From Bacteroidales bacterium (GTDB taxonomy: Bacteria > Bacteroidota > Bacteroidia > Bacteroidales > UBA932), in contig JAQUBZ010000011.1 in assembly GCA_028686425.1 (NCBI GenBank), positions 1-64,000 of the forward strand: a stretch of 64,000 nt of DNA. The letters run 5' to 3'. The position numbers and the translations under genes are program-made. Shown here in pieces: positions 7,403-18,598 of the stretch (positions within the stretch are counted from its first letter, which is position 1; the number at the start of each line of letters is the position of its first letter). The notes below the pieces were generated by a model. The model saw only the letters and a program-made list of their open reading frames with translations. It had not been told where the DNA came from and made no database searches.

Positions 7403-8794
7403 TTAAATGTGTATCGATTCTGAATGAACAGCAGCCGCAGCCTCCATGACAGCCTCGCTCATAGTCGGGTGAGGAAATATGGATTTCATTATATCTGTCG
7501 CTGTGACACCAAGATTTCTGGCAACCACTATACCTCCTATCATCTCTGAGACATTTGCACCGACAAGATGAGCTCCAAGCAGTTCGTCAGTGTTTGCATC
7601 AACGACAAGTTTGACAAATCCGTCTCTTTCACCTGCTGCAGTAGCTTTTCCAGAAGCTGTGAACGGGAATTTTCCCACTTTGTATTCGATTCCTTTCTCC
7701 TTGGCAGCTCTTTCGGTCATGCCGGTAGAGGCCACTTCAGGTGAAATGTATGTACACCCCGGTATATTCGAGTAATTGACAGGCTTAGGATCAAGCCCTG
7801 CTATCGCTTCCACGCAGCATATCGCCTCGGCTGAGGCCACATGTGCCAATGCAGGAGTAGGGAGGATGTCACCGATGGCATAAATGCCGTCAACATTGGT
7901 TTTGTAATATTTATCAACTGTCAATTTACCTCTGTTCATCTGAACGCCAAGCTCTTCCAATCCGATATATTCGGTATTCGGAACAACTCCGACAGCCGAA
8001 AGGACTATTTCAGCCTCAAGGGTCTCTTCACCTTTCTTTGTAGCGACAACAAGTTTGCACATATCGGAGGATGTATCGACGCTCTTCACTTGTGAAGAGA
8101 CCATCACTTTGATGCCGGCCTTGCGGAAAGAACGGCTGATCTGGGCACTCACTTCGTCATCTTCTACAGGAAGGATCCTATCCATAAACTCAATCACCGT
8201 AACATCCACTCCAAGAGAATGATAGAAGAATGCAAACTCGCTTCCTATGGCTCCGGAGCCAATCACCGCCATACTTTTAGGCAACTTATCGGGGACAAGC
8301 GCCTGACGGTAGCAGATTATTTTTTCTCCGTCAACCGGTGCAAAAGGAAGAGATGCCGATCTCGATCCGGTAGCCACAATTATATGTTGCGCCTGATAGA
8401 TTGTCTGATTATCATCACCGTCTGTTACACTTACTCTCTTGCCCGAAAGGATTTTGCCCGAACCTGATAGAAGTGTTATCTTATTTTTCTTGAAGAGATA
8501 TTCTATCCCTTTGTTCATGGTCATTGAGACATTTCTGCTCCTTGTTACAATCTTGTCAAGATCTGCGGTTACCGATTCTGCACTGAAACCGTATTCTTCA
8601 CCGCTCTGAGCATAATGCAAAGCCTGAGCGCTTTTCAAAAGAGCCTTGGTAGGTATGCAGCCCCAGTTAAGGCAGATGCCTCCTATCTCGCTCCTTTCGA
8701 CTACAGCCGTCTTGAAGCCCAATTGTGAAGCTCTGATGGCAGCGACATAGCCGCCGGGCCCCGAGCCGATAATGATTATATCAAATTGTTCCAT
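7403..8794 (-). CDS. lpdA: Dihydrolipoyl dehydrogenase
   Basis: A 463-residue FAD enzyme that reoxidises the lipoyl groups of 2-oxoacid dehydrogenase or glycine cleavage complexes. FAD-binding IIIIGSGPGGYVAAIRASQLG is at the N-terminus, the redox disulphide is Cys41 and Cys46 in GGICLNWGCIPTK, an NAD-binding fold follows (AVIGSGAIGSEFA), and the C-terminal dimer domain has the HPTMSE active-site segment. The start is the ATG at 8792-8794; an upstream TTG would add 13 residues not seen in the family. It follows secA by 17 bases. No other complex subunits are nearby, so its partner complex cannot be deduced. Confidence 0.95.
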   Translation of the reverse strand: MEQFDIIIIGSGPGGYVAAIRASQLGFKTAVVERSEIGGICLNWGCIPTKALLKSAQALHYAQSGEEYGFSAESVTADLDKIVTRSRNVSMTMNKGIEYLFKKNKITLLSGSGKILSGKRVSVTDGDDNQTIYQAQHIIVATGSRSASLPFAPVDGEKIICYRQALVPDKLPKSMAVIGSGAIGSEFAFFYHSLGVDVTVIEFMDRILPVEDDEVSAQISRSFRKAGIKVMVSSQVKSVDTSSDMCKLVVATKKGEETLEAEIVLSAVGVVPNTEYIGLEELGVQMNRGKLTVDKYYKTNVDGIYAIGDILPTPALAHVASAEAICCVEAIAGLDPKPVNYSNIPGCTYISPEVASTGMTERAAKEKGIEYKVGKFPFTASGKATAAGERDGFVKLVVDANTDELLGAHLVGANVSEMIGGIVVARNLGVTATDIMKSIFPHPTMSEAVMEAAAAVHSESIHI

Positions 8795-8811
8795 TATTTT
8801 AGTATTAAAGA

Positions 8812-11800
8812 TTATTCTTCTTTGCCGTGGCAATTCTTATACTTTTTCCCGCTTCCGCAAGGACAAGGGTCATTTCTTCCCACTTTCTTCTCTACCCTGA
8901 CAGGAGAATTGCTCTTCGGTTCCGAACTATTGTTGAGCAGATCGGGACGGCTTGTCTGCATTCTGCTCATGTCGGTACTCTTCTTATGGGCCTCTGATGC
9001 CACATCAGTAGGCTCCTGATCCGTTTTCAGGAATATAAATGATCTCAAAAGGAATGACAGTACATCTTTACTGATATTTTCAAGTACTGTGATAAAGAGT
9101 TCAAAACTTTCACCCTTGTAAATCAAAATAGGATCTTTCTGCTCGTATGAGGCATTCTGCACCGCTTGTTTCAAGTCATCCATATCGCGCAAGTGATCTT
9201 TCCAATACTCATCAATGACTCTCAATGTGATGGTCTTCTCCACAGCACGGATAAGTTCTTTACCCTTGCTTTCGTATGCCTTTTTCAGATCGATTAGTAT
9301 GGTATAGACCATCCTTCCGTCTGAAACGGGAATTGCTATATTCTGATAGAACATCCTCTTCTTGTCATACACAAACTGTATGATAGGCCATGCCTGCTGA
9401 ACCATATTGTCAAATCTTCTCTTTCTTGATTCGAGGACAGCTTCCTGCAATTTACCTACTATCGTCTCCTTGTTGGATTTCTCATAAAATGTTTCGTCAA
9501 ACCCCGGTTCGATGGAGAGAATTTTCATCAATTCTTCGCAGAATCCTTCATAATCGAGCTCGATATTGTGTTCCACAAATATTTCGCAATAATCTGTAAC
9601 CATATTGAGGACATCTACGTCTATTCGTTCTCCTGTAAGGGCGCTTCTCCTCTTGGTATATACTACTTCCCTCTGAGAATTCATCACGTCATCATAATCG
9701 ACAAGCCTTTTTCTGGTACCGAAGTTATTCTCTTCCACTTTGCGTTGAGCTCTTTCGATTGCTCCCGAAAGCATTGAACTCTGAAGGGATTCTCCCTCCT
9801 TCATACCCATGCTGTCAACTACTTTTGTGATTCTTTCCGAACCGAAAAGCCTCATCAAATCATCTTCCAGAGAGACAAAAAATTGAGATGATCCCGGATC
9901 GCCCTGACGTCCTGCACGACCTCTCAACTGTCTGTCCACGCGACGGCTGTCATGCCTTTCCGTACCTATAATTGCAAGACCGCCTGCTTTCTTTACCTCA
10001 TCGGTAAGCTTTATATCGGTACCACGACCTGCCATATTGGTGGCTATGGTTACCGTACCTGCTTTACCTGCATGTGCCACAACTTCCGCTTCACGAGCAT
10101 GTTGCTTGGCGTTCAACACCTGATGAGGTATTTTGCGCAAAGTAAGCATCCTGCTCAACAATTCGGAAATTTCGACGGAAGTGGTACCGACAAGTACAGG
10201 TCTTCCCTTGGCTACAAGTTCGCCTATTTTGGCAATGACGGCATTATATTTATCTTTCTTAGTCTTATATATCACATCATCCTGGTCATCTCTGATGACA
10301 GGCCTGTTGGTAGGAATCACAACAACGTCCAATTTGTAAATCGACCAGAATTCGCCCGCTTCCGTTTCTGCCGTACCGGTCATACCTGCAAGCTTGTGAT
10401 ACATCCTGAAATAGTTTTGCAGAGTAATAGTCGCAAAAGTCTGGGTTGCAGCCTCGACTTTGACATTTTCCTTGGCTTCGATAGCCTGATGCAATCCGTC
10501 CGAATAACGTCTTCCCTCAAGAATACGTCCTGTCTGCTCATCTACAATCTTCACTTTATTGTCGAGAATCACATATTCCACATCTTTTTCAAACATGGCG
10601 TAGGCTTTAAGCAACTGATCTACGGTGTGCATTCTTTCAGCCTTCAAAGAGTAGTTGGCATAAAGTTCGTCTTTCTTCTGACGTTTCTCTTCATCGGAGA
10701 GTTCCAATTGTTCGAGTTTGGAAACCTCATCGCCAAGCTGAGGCATCAGGAAGAAATCGGGATCGCTCAAATTCTGAGCAAGGACGTCATTACCTTTATC
10801 TGTCAGTTCAATAGATCTTTGCTGTTCGTCTATTGCAAAATAGAGTTCGTTGGTAATCACTCTCTGTTCATATCCCTTATCCGTAAAGGCGGCTTTTGTA
10901 GCCTTGCTTTCTGCATCTTGAAGTATCTGTTTTATTCCCGGTTCGCTCAGATATTTAATCAGCGGTCCGTATTTAGGTAACCCCTTATAGGCTCTCAACA
11001 GCAATATTTCGCCTTTGTCTTTGATTTCACCTGCTGCAATGAACTTTTTGGCCTCATTCAATGTTTGATTAATCAATTGACGTTGAGCATTATATAGGCG
11101 TTCCACGTATGGCTTGTACTCGATAAATGTCTCATCTCCGCTCTTCTGAACAGGTCCTGAAATAATCAAAGGTGTTCTCGCATCATCAATCAACACTGAG
11201 TCAACCTCATCTACTATGGCATAGTGATGTTTTCTCTGGACAAGGTCATCCTGATTAATGGCCATATTATCTCTCAGGTAGTCAAAGCCGAATTCGTTAT
11301 TGGTACCGAACGTAATGTCCGCCAGATATGCTTTTTTTCTCTGATCCGAATTGGGTTGGTGTTTGTCGATACAGTCAACACTCAATCCGTGAAACATATA
11401 AAGAGGGCCCATCCATTCCGAGTCACGTTTTGACAAGTAGTCATTGACTGTTACCACGTGAACTCCTTTACCTGCAAGAGCATTCAAGAACACAGGAAGC
11501 GTTGCAACAAGGGTTTTACCTTCACCTGTCGCCATTTCGGAAATCTTTCCGGAGTGAAGAACAATACCTCCAATCAGCTGTACATCGTAGTGAATCATGT
11601 CCCATGTTATCATGTTTCCTCCGGCCATCCAACTATTCTTCCATATTGCGTAGTCTCCGTCAACCGTAACAAAATCCTTTGTGGTACTCAAATCGCGATC
11701 AAACTGTGTAGCTCTGACTTTGATAGTGGGATTTTCATAAAAACGTCTTGCAGTTGACTTCATTATGGCGAAGACATCCGGCAAGACTTCATTCAGTATC

Positions 11801-12108
11801 TGTTCTATCTTTTCGTCAATTTTCTTGACAAGGTGATCAAGGTCCGTAGCAAGTTTCTCCTTCTCTTTCACCTCAATTTCGGCATCTTCAAGTTGTACCT
11901 TGATTGCAGCCACCTGAGCTTCGTCTTCAGCAGTGAATGCCGTTATTTTTGCTTTGATTTTATCTGTTTCAGCTCTCAAATCATCATCTGAGAGTTTATC
12001 TATACGTTCGTATGATGCCAAAATAGCATTGAGAATAGGGGTTAATTGTTTCAAGTCTCTGTCTGCCTTGGACCCGAACATTTTCTTTAGGACATTTGAA
12101 AAAGCCAT
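8812..12108 (-). CDS. secA: Preprotein translocase ATPase SecA
   Basis: This 1098-residue ATPase drives proteins through SecYEG. The helicase motor is clear: [14 protein letters not shown] near residue 190 (Walker A), [20 protein letters not shown] (Walker B region) and [12 protein letters not shown] in the second domain. Preprotein cross-linking and scaffold regions follow. The C-terminal zinc-binding tail [13 protein letters not shown] is complete. At about 1100 residues it is the long form usual in Bacteroidetes, with extra segments compared with the 901-residue E. coli protein. A TATATTTG promoter box lies 24 bases upstream. Confidence 0.98.
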   Translation of the reverse strand: MAFSNVLKKMFGSKADRDLKQLTPILNAILASYERIDKLSDDDLRAETDKIKAKITAFTAEDEAQVAAIKVQLEDAEIEVKEKEKLATDLDHLVKKIDEKIEQILNEVLPDVFAIMKSTARRFYENPTIKVRATQFDRDLSTTKDFVTVDGDYAIWKNSWMAGGNMITWDMIHYDVQLIGGIVLHSGKISEMATGEGKTLVATLPVFLNALAGKGVHVVTVNDYLSKRDSEWMGPLYMFHGLSVDCIDKHQPNSDQRKKAYLADITFGTNNEFGFDYLRDNMAINQDDLVQRKHHYAIVDEVDSVLIDDARTPLIISGPVQKSGDETFIEYKPYVERLYNAQRQLINQTLNEAKKFIAAGEIKDKGEILLLRAYKGLPKYGPLIKYLSEPGIKQILQDAESKATKAAFTDKGYEQRVITNELYFAIDEQQRSIELTDKGNDVLAQNLSDPDFFLMPQLGDEVSKLEQLELSDEEKRQKKDELYANYSLKAERMHTVDQLLKAYAMFEKDVEYVILDNKVKIVDEQTGRILEGRRYSDGLHQAIEAKENVKVEAATQTFATITLQNYFRMYHKLAGMTGTAETEAGEFWSIYKLDVVVIPTNRPVIRDDQDDVIYKTKKDKYNAVIAKIGELVAKGRPVLVGTTSVEISELLSRMLTLRKIPHQVLNAKQHAREAEVVAHAGKAGTVTIATNMAGRGTDIKLTDEVKKAGGLAIIGTERHDSRRVDRQLRGRAGRQGDPGSSQFFVSLEDDLMRLFGSERITKVVDSMGMKEGESLQSSMLSGAIERAQRKVEENNFGTRKRLVDYDDVMNSQREVVYTKRRSALTGERIDVDVLNMVTDYCEIFVEHNIELDYEGFCEELMKILSIEPGFDETFYEKSNKETIVGKLQEAVLESRKRRFDNMVQQAWPIIQFVYDKKRMFYQNIAIPVSDGRMVYTILIDLKKAYESKGKELIRAVEKTITLRVIDEYWKDHLRDMDDLKQAVQNASYEQKDPILIYKGESFELFITVLENISKDVLSFLLRSFIFLKTDQEPTDVASEAHKKSTDMSRMQTSRPDLLNNSSEPKSNSPVRVEKKVGRNDPCPCGSGKKYKNCHGKEE

Positions 12109-12132
12109 ATAATTTTAAAAGTTTATAATTTG

Positions 12133-12140
12133 CAAATATA
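12133..12140 (-). promoter_or_regulatory. -7 promoter box of secA
   Basis: Minus-strand TATATTTG, an exact TAnnTTTG match, 24 bases before the secA ATG. I could not place a convincing -33 element at the usual distance. Confidence 0.6.
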
Positions 12141-12245
12141 ACAAAATTTGTCAACAATAATTACAATGTGAGGACTTACAATAATCCGGCCATGTAAATA
12201 TTCATCAACATATTGACTAAAAACTGACAAATAGTCCGATAATCG

Positions 12246-12282
12246 AAAAACACCGGCTTTCTGTTGCCAGAGAAGCCGGTGT
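12246..12282 (-). terminator. Terminator downstream of the susD-like gene
   Basis: CACCGGCTT (12251-12259) pairs with AAGCCGGTG (12273-12281). On the minus strand the hairpin is followed by a T run, and it lies about 50 bases after the susD-like stop codon. It separates the uptake operon from secA. Confidence 0.8.
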
Positions 12283-12331
12283 CGGTCACTATAGGCATAT
12301 CATTACATCTTATGCCATATAACTGAAAATA

Positions 12332-13960
12332 CTAAATAGGATTCTGCGTACAGAGCGGATTGTAGTCGAGTTCCGATTTAGGTATTACAAACTGCCAATC
12401 TATGCTGTTTGCCGCACGGAAACGATTTTCTTCCCCAAGTCCCTGATCATCATACATATTATAGTTTGATGCAAGAGGGTCGAGATTAGTTGGAACTTTG
12501 CCTGTCTTCCAGTTATTTTTACTTCCACCCTGGTTGTACCCTTCACGAGGAGCCGGTCCGCGGTCAAGATCCATATTAAGACGTTTCAGGTCAAGAAATC
12601 TGAATCCCTCTCCCCATAGTTCGATTCTGCGCTGGAACATGATTTCCTCAATGAGAGCATCTCCACTCTTGGTTGATTTGGTATATTCAGAATCTCTTAT
12701 TTTTGCAAGAGGGTATAACGCTTCGATTGCAAGGTTGGTCTGTCCCGATCTCGCGTAACCTTCGGCCATAATCAACATCATTTCAGGCAGACGCATATAA
12801 GGCAGGTCTGCTGTGTATAAGGCTGCCGAATAAAGAGCGGACGTATTGTCAGGATAGTCAACTATAAATTTCTGGCTCATCCATTTGAAAATATTACCTG
12901 AAGGCGGATAAGCTATGCTTGTTTTGGCCATTGACGGTGCATTTTCAAGCCAGAGTTCTTTTCTGACATCTGTTTCACTAATCTTGGCATAAAGCAAATT
13001 ATAGATAGCACGTGGAGTATTTTTGTTGTATGATACATTGGTGTTGGAAATAAAACTGAAGAAGTTGGTCAAAGTACCCGTTTCAAGGGTAGGCTGTCCA
13101 ATCTTGGCCCAAATCCATTCGGTGTTTGTTGCATCGCACATACGACCCTGTTTGAAATCGTATGTATCAGCCTGAAGTTCCGCTCCCGATTTATCTACCA
13201 CAAGTTTGGCCATGGCAGCTGCTTCTGCCCATTTACCCTGTGTCAATAATACGCGGGCTTTGATACCTCTCGCAACGTTTACATCGATATGGGTTTTGTT
13301 GCTTCGGCTTATTAATTCATTGTCCAAAAGGGCAATAGCTTCATCCAAATCCTTATTGACAGCCGCATATACTTCTTCCACGGAAGCTCTTGCCGCAGGA
13401 TCAGTACCGCTATCGAGGCGCAATACTATCCCATCCTGAGTGTTATTGCCGCCGGCATAATATCTTTCAGCCCACAACTGCACTGCACAGAAGTGAGAGT
13501 AAGCTCTATATGTCAGTGCCTGTCCTTTGATATAGTCTTTTTCATATTGAGGTCCCTCCACATTGTCGATATTTACAAGTACCATATTGGCGTTGGAAAT
13601 CATCGTGTAGAAAAATCTGTACAAAAATTTGCAGTGAGAAGATGTGGTATTTCTGTGCAATGACCATTTGGCCTGGCTTTGCCACTGAGCATTCCCCTTG
13701 GTATATACAAGGTCTTCACCCAACATTTCCATCCATAACATATATGTGCCGTATCCGCATTGGGCAGCACTTGAGCCCGGTTTGTACATCAATCTGTGCA
13801 TACCGTTGACAGCCATCATGGCAGTAGTTGTAGATTCGAACATCTGCCCCTGATCTACAGCACTCGTAGATTTGGTTTCGAGAAAGTCCTCAGAGCACGA
13901 AACAAGGAGGAATATCGAAAGCATCAATGTCGTAATTATTTTTTTATTCATGATATTCAT
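12332..13960 (-). CDS. SusD/RagB-family nutrient-binding outer-membrane lipoprotein
   Basis: A 542-residue surface lipoprotein. The signal peptide ends in a lipobox (LLVSCSED, Cys at about residue 22), so it is lipid-anchored. The RagB/SusD pattern is seen in the early region EGPQYEKDYIKGQALTYRAYSH, in the TPR-like helices, and near the C-terminus in QRRIELWGEGFRFLDLKRLN. SusD proteins act as lids on SusC transporters. Its start is two bases after the SusC stop, so they are coupled. The substrate cannot be read from sequence; the linked peptidases favour a peptide rather than a glycan. Confidence 0.94.
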   Translation of the reverse strand: MNIMNKKIITTLMLSIFLLVSCSEDFLETKSTSAVDQGQMFESTTTAMMAVNGMHRLMYKPGSSAAQCGYGTYMLWMEMLGEDLVYTKGNAQWQSQAKWSLHRNTTSSHCKFLYRFFYTMISNANMVLVNIDNVEGPQYEKDYIKGQALTYRAYSHFCAVQLWAERYYAGGNNTQDGIVLRLDSGTDPAARASVEEVYAAVNKDLDEAIALLDNELISRSNKTHIDVNVARGIKARVLLTQGKWAEAAAMAKLVVDKSGAELQADTYDFKQGRMCDATNTEWIWAKIGQPTLETGTLTNFFSFISNTNVSYNKNTPRAIYNLLYAKISETDVRKELWLENAPSMAKTSIAYPPSGNIFKWMSQKFIVDYPDNTSALYSAALYTADLPYMRLPEMMLIMAEGYARSGQTNLAIEALYPLAKIRDSEYTKSTKSGDALIEEIMFQRRIELWGEGFRFLDLKRLNMDLDRGPAPREGYNQGGSKNNWKTGKVPTNLDPLASNYNMYDDQGLGEENRFRAANSIDWQFVIPKSELDYNPLCTQNPI

Positions 13961-13962
13961 TA

Positions 13963-16900
13963 TTAGAAGTTAACTTTTACACCAAAAGAGAATGTGCGTG
14001 AAGGAAGATAAATATCTGCATTTCCATCATAACCGGAGAAGAAATTACGTCTTGGGAACATACCCGTTCTTGCGGTAAGAAGGAAAGCATTGTCAGCAGA
14101 GAAATAAATCTTTGCACCATCTATTTTCAGTGGAGCAAGCATTTTTTTAGGAAATGTGTATGTGAGGTTCACATTTGAAAGTTCAAGCATATTGGATGAT
14201 ACCAGCCAGCGGGTGGAGGTGCCTGCATTGATATTCTTGGCATCGTTACCGTTTGAGAGTCTTGCTACATCTGTAATATCTCCCGGCTGTTGCCAGCGAC
14301 CCATCAGATCCTGATGGAGTTTGCTGTATGAAAGAGATGAAGTACCGACAGACATCAGAGAAGAGTATGTACTGTCATAGTATTTACCACCAAGCTGGTA
14401 GTATAAATTAAAAGATAAAGTGAAGTTCTTGTATGAAAGAACCGATCCGATACCGCCTGTAAATTTAGGAATGGCAACGCCGCTCCAATCGTATTTGGCA
14501 TGTTCGATAGTCTCTGTACACTGAACACCATTATAATCGATCAGTTCACCATCATCCCATACATAATCGGGATTGTCAATATCTGCAACAAATAGGTTAT
14601 ATCCTGTTTCAGGATTGACTCCCTGCCACTGGCGAAGCCAGAATTCGTATCTCGGATGACCTTCTTCAATCTTATAAACTGAAGTCGTGTATGCGTCAAC
14701 AGGAAGGTATGTCAGCCGGTTTCTCAAATATGTGGTATTTCCGTTGATATTCCATCTGAAATCGTTGTTGTTTAGGACATTAAGGTCAAAAGTAAACTCT
14801 ATGCCTCTGTTATACATCGTACCGGCATTTACACTTTGAGCATCAACACCTGCAGAAATAGGTTTGGGAACTTCAAACAACAAGTTACTTGACTGCCTGT
14901 TGAAAAATTCGAGAGATCCTGTCAAATCACCTTTGAAAAGACTAAACTCCATCGCAATATCAAGATTATGAGAGACTTCCCATGACAAATCCCTGTTTCC
15001 GAGGGCATCTTGAAGATATCCGGGTTCTGTTCCGTTAGGAGAAGGAGCGTATGAAGCTCTCCAAGGGTAATAACTATCCAGATCGTCATTACCTACAACG
15101 CCGTATGAAGCTCTCAATTTCAACATGTCGATTACATCAACTGTCTCCATAAAAGACTCTTTGTCAATACGCCATCCCCCACCTACGGACCAGAAGTTAC
15201 CCCATCTGGCATCTCTGTAGAAGCGTGAAGAACCATCGCGGCGATATGAAACCGAGCCGAAATATTTGTCGTCAAAGTCGTAATTCAACCTTGAAAGGTA
15301 ACCTTCAACTGTATATTTGTGAGTATATGAATTTGGAATACTGTTTACTTCGGTGAAGTTTTTGAACTCAAAATTGGAACCGACAATAATCTGTCCTTTC
15401 ATAGAAGAGGTCAGATAATTGTATTCATAATCATAACTTTCGTGACCTACCATGGCGTCAATATGATGCTTGCCGAAATCTTTGTTATATGTAAGTATTT
15501 CATTGAATGTCCATGTCACTGTGTTTGAAGAAGATTTGGTGGAAGTTCCTGCATTCCCCTTTTCAGGATATACGTATGAACCGCTCCATCCGTTATAAGC
15601 ATTGGCTCCGACACCACCTGATACGGAGAATTTGAAATCTTTCAAAAAAGTAATTTCGGCAAATACTTTTGCATTGATTGTATATCTCTTGTATCCGTCA
15701 TAGATGTTCTGCAATTCGATTGCAGGGTTGTTTCCCGATACATAATCCCTCTTTGGAACCACCAAACCGTCAGGAGTGGTATATCCAAGGCCGAAGTCAT
15801 ATAGTTTATTACCTTCCGTATCATACAGATAAGCCCCTGTCTCCGGATTATGGAGGTGTATTGGATAAATGTTTCCCACGTATCTCAAGAAACGGAACGG
15901 ATTGGAGTTGTTACCCTGGCTTTCATTCTGATTTCCTTCCGACTGTGTGATGGCTGCATTGAGATTGGTCCCTACTTTCAACCATTTGGTCATGTTAGAG
16001 TTGATGTTTGCCTTTGCCGAATATCTGGATAATGATGAACCGATGATATATCCTTGGTCATTTGTATAACCCACTGATGAATAGTAGTCTGATTTGTCGG
16101 TAGCTCCGCTTATAGAGACACCGCCATCATGTCTGACACCTACTCTCTCTATGGTACTGCGCCAATCAAGGTCATCTCCCCATATTAATTGGGCATTTGG
16201 ATTGATTTGTCCTGTAGCCGAATCAAAAAGCTGGTCGGCATCCATATTGAAAGCATTGTATGACATACCTGCCAACAGTGAAGAACCTGCTTTGGCATTT
16301 GCATCTTCGCGAGAGGCTTCGCTATACATAAGGCTGTTTCTGGTACTTTCCCAATACAACTGCATATAGTCATTCAGTCCTGCTGTCTGATAATCTGATG
16401 ATTGACGTGAAGTAAACCCCACATTGTATCTTGTTTCAACTGTCATTTTCCCGACATGACCTTTCTTCGTGGTAATCAGGATTACACCATTTGCCGCGCG
16501 TGCTCCGTACAGAGCTGCAGAAGATGCATCCTTCAAGATGGTCATGCTTTCGATGTCGTTAGGGTTGATACTCGACATTGAATTGTCGTACGGCATTCCA
16601 TCGAGTACTATCAAAGGAGAATTACTCGCATTGAATGAGCCTAAACCGCGGATACGGATGCTGGGAGAAGATCCCGGCTGTCCGTTTGAAGTTCCAACCT
16701 GCACACCTGCAGTTGTTCCGGAAAGGGCCTGGGTGACATCCGTGATAGGTCTTGAATCAAATTTGTCCTGATTGACACTTGCAGCAGATCCGGTATAAGT
16801 ACTTTTCTTTGCCGTACCATAAGCAACTATCATGACCGCATCCAAAGATGTGGTTTCTGGTTGCATGATAATATTTTTCAAGGCAGGTTTGTCAACAATC

Positions 16901-17415
16901 ATATCGATGGTCGCCATACCTATTGAAGTGAAGATAAGTTTATCCCCGCTCGCTGCTTCAATCTCATAATATCCGTTGAAATCTGAAGCCACATATTTGC
17001 CTTGAGTGCTGTTGTGAACCGTAACTCCCGGAATTGTCTGCCCGTCTTTATCATAAACAGTACCTTTCAAAACACCTTTGACTTCTATTTTGTCCTGAAG
17101 AGAAGCAGGAGACAAAGCGATGTTCTTGCCGTCTATTTTAAAAATAATCTTATTGCCGAACATGCCGTCAAGAATCTCTTTAATATTGGTCCCCTGATAT
17201 TTGACCGAAACAATATCATTGATTGCAGTAAAAGTATCGGAATAGACGAATTTGTAGCCGGTCTGCTCCGTAATTTTTGAAAGGACCTCCTTCAACGGCT
17301 TGTTTTCCATATTGATGGAAATATTTTGAGCAAACAAACCCGAAGAGAAGGTAAATAGAAACATGGAAATAAGGAATACATGTTTCAATTTTAGTAAATA
17401 GTTTTTTAAAATCAT
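13963..17415 (-). CDS. SusC/RagA-family TonB-dependent transducer
   Basis: A 1150-residue outer-membrane transporter. After a signal peptide (residues 1-30) come an STN domain (about 35-105, ISINMENKPLKEVLSKITEQ), a carboxypeptidase-like regulatory beta domain (KGTVYDKDGQTIPGVTVHNS), the plug (about 200-330, including IRGLGSFNASNSPLIVLDGMP) and a 22-strand-type barrel ending in an aromatic residue (FSFGVKVNF). The STN domain lets a transporter signal to a FecR anti-sigma factor. The genes for FecR and an ECF sigma factor lie just upstream, so this is a regulated, substrate-sensing SusC. Confidence 0.95.
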   Translation of the reverse strand: MILKNYLLKLKHVFLISMFLFTFSSGLFAQNISINMENKPLKEVLSKITEQTGYKFVYSDTFTAINDIVSVKYQGTNIKEILDGMFGNKIIFKIDGKNIALSPASLQDKIEVKGVLKGTVYDKDGQTIPGVTVHNSTQGKYVASDFNGYYEIEAASGDKLIFTSIGMATIDMIVDKPALKNIIMQPETTSLDAVMIVAYGTAKKSTYTGSAASVNQDKFDSRPITDVTQALSGTTAGVQVGTSNGQPGSSPSIRIRGLGSFNASNSPLIVLDGMPYDNSMSSINPNDIESMTILKDASSAALYGARAANGVILITTKKGHVGKMTVETRYNVGFTSRQSSDYQTAGLNDYMQLYWESTRNSLMYSEASREDANAKAGSSLLAGMSYNAFNMDADQLFDSATGQINPNAQLIWGDDLDWRSTIERVGVRHDGGVSISGATDKSDYYSSVGYTNDQGYIIGSSLSRYSAKANINSNMTKWLKVGTNLNAAITQSEGNQNESQGNNSNPFRFLRYVGNIYPIHLHNPETGAYLYDTEGNKLYDFGLGYTTPDGLVVPKRDYVSGNNPAIELQNIYDGYKRYTINAKVFAEITFLKDFKFSVSGGVGANAYNGWSGSYVYPEKGNAGTSTKSSSNTVTWTFNEILTYNKDFGKHHIDAMVGHESYDYEYNYLTSSMKGQIIVGSNFEFKNFTEVNSIPNSYTHKYTVEGYLSRLNYDFDDKYFGSVSYRRDGSSRFYRDARWGNFWSVGGGWRIDKESFMETVDVIDMLKLRASYGVVGNDDLDSYYPWRASYAPSPNGTEPGYLQDALGNRDLSWEVSHNLDIAMEFSLFKGDLTGSLEFFNRQSSNLLFEVPKPISAGVDAQSVNAGTMYNRGIEFTFDLNVLNNNDFRWNINGNTTYLRNRLTYLPVDAYTTSVYKIEEGHPRYEFWLRQWQGVNPETGYNLFVADIDNPDYVWDDGELIDYNGVQCTETIEHAKYDWSGVAIPKFTGGIGSVLSYKNFTLSFNLYYQLGGKYYDSTYSSLMSVGTSSLSYSKLHQDLMGRWQQPGDITDVARLSNGNDAKNINAGTSTRWLVSSNMLELSNVNLTYTFPKKMLAPLKIDGAKIYFSADNAFLLTARTGMFPRRNFFSGYDGNADIYLPSRTFSFGVKVNF

Positions 17416-17463
17416 GAGTTGTTATGTTTGTATATAATATTAACAACTCATCGGAAAAATACC

Positions 17464-18525
17464 CTAAATCGAGATAGTTCTTATTTCTCTTTTTGAAACA
17501 TATACGGTATTATCGACAATTTTGTAATCCACAAGTGTCGTAAACTTGAGAAGTTCCATAATCTGAACCATTGATTCGGAGCCGAATGAGGCTGTAAACG
17601 TATAATTAAGCACTGACGGATCGTTTACAATGATTTTCATTCCGTGCCATCTTTCAAGTTTTTTGAACACATCCGACAGAGGAGTCTTGTTAAACAGCAG
17701 TTCTCCCCTCTTCCATGCTACGCTTTTTGAAGTGTCGGCGGATTCCACCTGCTCCTGACGGCGTTTCTTTGAAAAAACAATCGATTCATTAGGTTTCAGT
17801 TCAACTGTCTGATATATGTCGTCACCTTTTGTGGAATTGACTTTTTTAGTAATATTTATCCTTCCTGTAAACAGAGTGGCCTGCTCATCATCATCATCAT
17901 CATAAGAGCGAAGATGAAATGTGGTCCCCAGCACTTTGACCATTGTCCCTTTGGATGTCAATATTTCCATAGGCCAATCCTGATTTTTTACAACCTCGAA
18001 AAATCCCTCCCCCGAAAATTGCAATTTCCTGGACTTGCTGTCGAACTGTTCGGGATATTTGACCTTGGAACCGGAATTCAACCAAACCACACTGCTGTCA
18101 GGGAGCATTATTCTCCCCTTCACCCCTTTTTCGGTATAGAAAGTATAAGTAACATCGGCCGCCGAGAATATTGTATCTGCCGTAAGGATTTCCTCTTTCT
18201 TGTTTTTATCGAGATATTGATAAAGATTGAGAGAAAGCGATGCCAAAATGATAAGTGCAGCGGCATATTTTAATATACCGAGATAGATATGCCTCCGCCC
18301 TTTAATTTTGGAACCATGCCTGATGGAGGCATAAATACTATCCATCTCCTCACGAGTAATCGCCTGTGAAGATTGTGCCGCCAGCCCCGATGCAACCATG
18401 GAATTATATAGTTTGGTATAATATCGCCTGTTAAGCTCGTGCTTCTCTATCCAATCATATATGATTTCCTGCTCCTGTCTCGAAGCTTCCCCACATATAT
18501 TTTTTATCAATAACCTTTTATTCAT
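17464..18525 (-). CDS. FecR-family anti-sigma factor
   Basis: A 353-residue inner-membrane regulator. The N-terminal cytoplasmic part (MNKRLLIKNICGEASRQEQEIIYDW) binds the sigma factor, a single membrane helix lies near residues 78-100 (YLGILKYAAALIILASLSLNL), and the periplasmic FecR domain follows (SSVVWLNSGSKVKYPEQF, FSGEGFFEV) with a C-terminal DUF4974-type segment (NKTPLSDVFKKLERWHGMKI). It should relay the substrate signal from the SusC STN domain to the ECF sigma factor encoded 73 bases upstream. A six-copy CAT repeat (17886-17903) encodes a run of five Asp in the periplasmic part. Confidence 0.93.
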   Translation of the reverse strand: MNKRLLIKNICGEASRQEQEIIYDWIEKHELNRRYYTKLYNSMVASGLAAQSSQAITREEMDSIYASIRHGSKIKGRRHIYLGILKYAAALIILASLSLNLYQYLDKNKKEEILTADTIFSAADVTYTFYTEKGVKGRIMLPDSSVVWLNSGSKVKYPEQFDSKSRKLQFSGEGFFEVVKNQDWPMEILTSKGTMVKVLGTTFHLRSYDDDDDEQATLFTGRINITKKVNSTKGDDIYQTVELKPNESIVFSKKRRQEQVESADTSKSVAWKRGELLFNKTPLSDVFKKLERWHGMKIIVNDPSVLNYTFTASFGSESMVQIMELLKFTTLVDYKIVDNTVYVSKREIRTISI

Positions 18526-18598
18526 TCAATATAGCCTCAATTGCTTTATATATTATAAACAATTATCCAATACTCAACCCTAAAAATGGCAGAGCCTA

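Noticed and set aside
9952-10980. 342-residue plus-strand open frame within secA
   Set aside because: It is opposite to well-conserved SecA coding sequence, has Cys/Phe/Ile-rich composition typical of antisense frames and no promoter.
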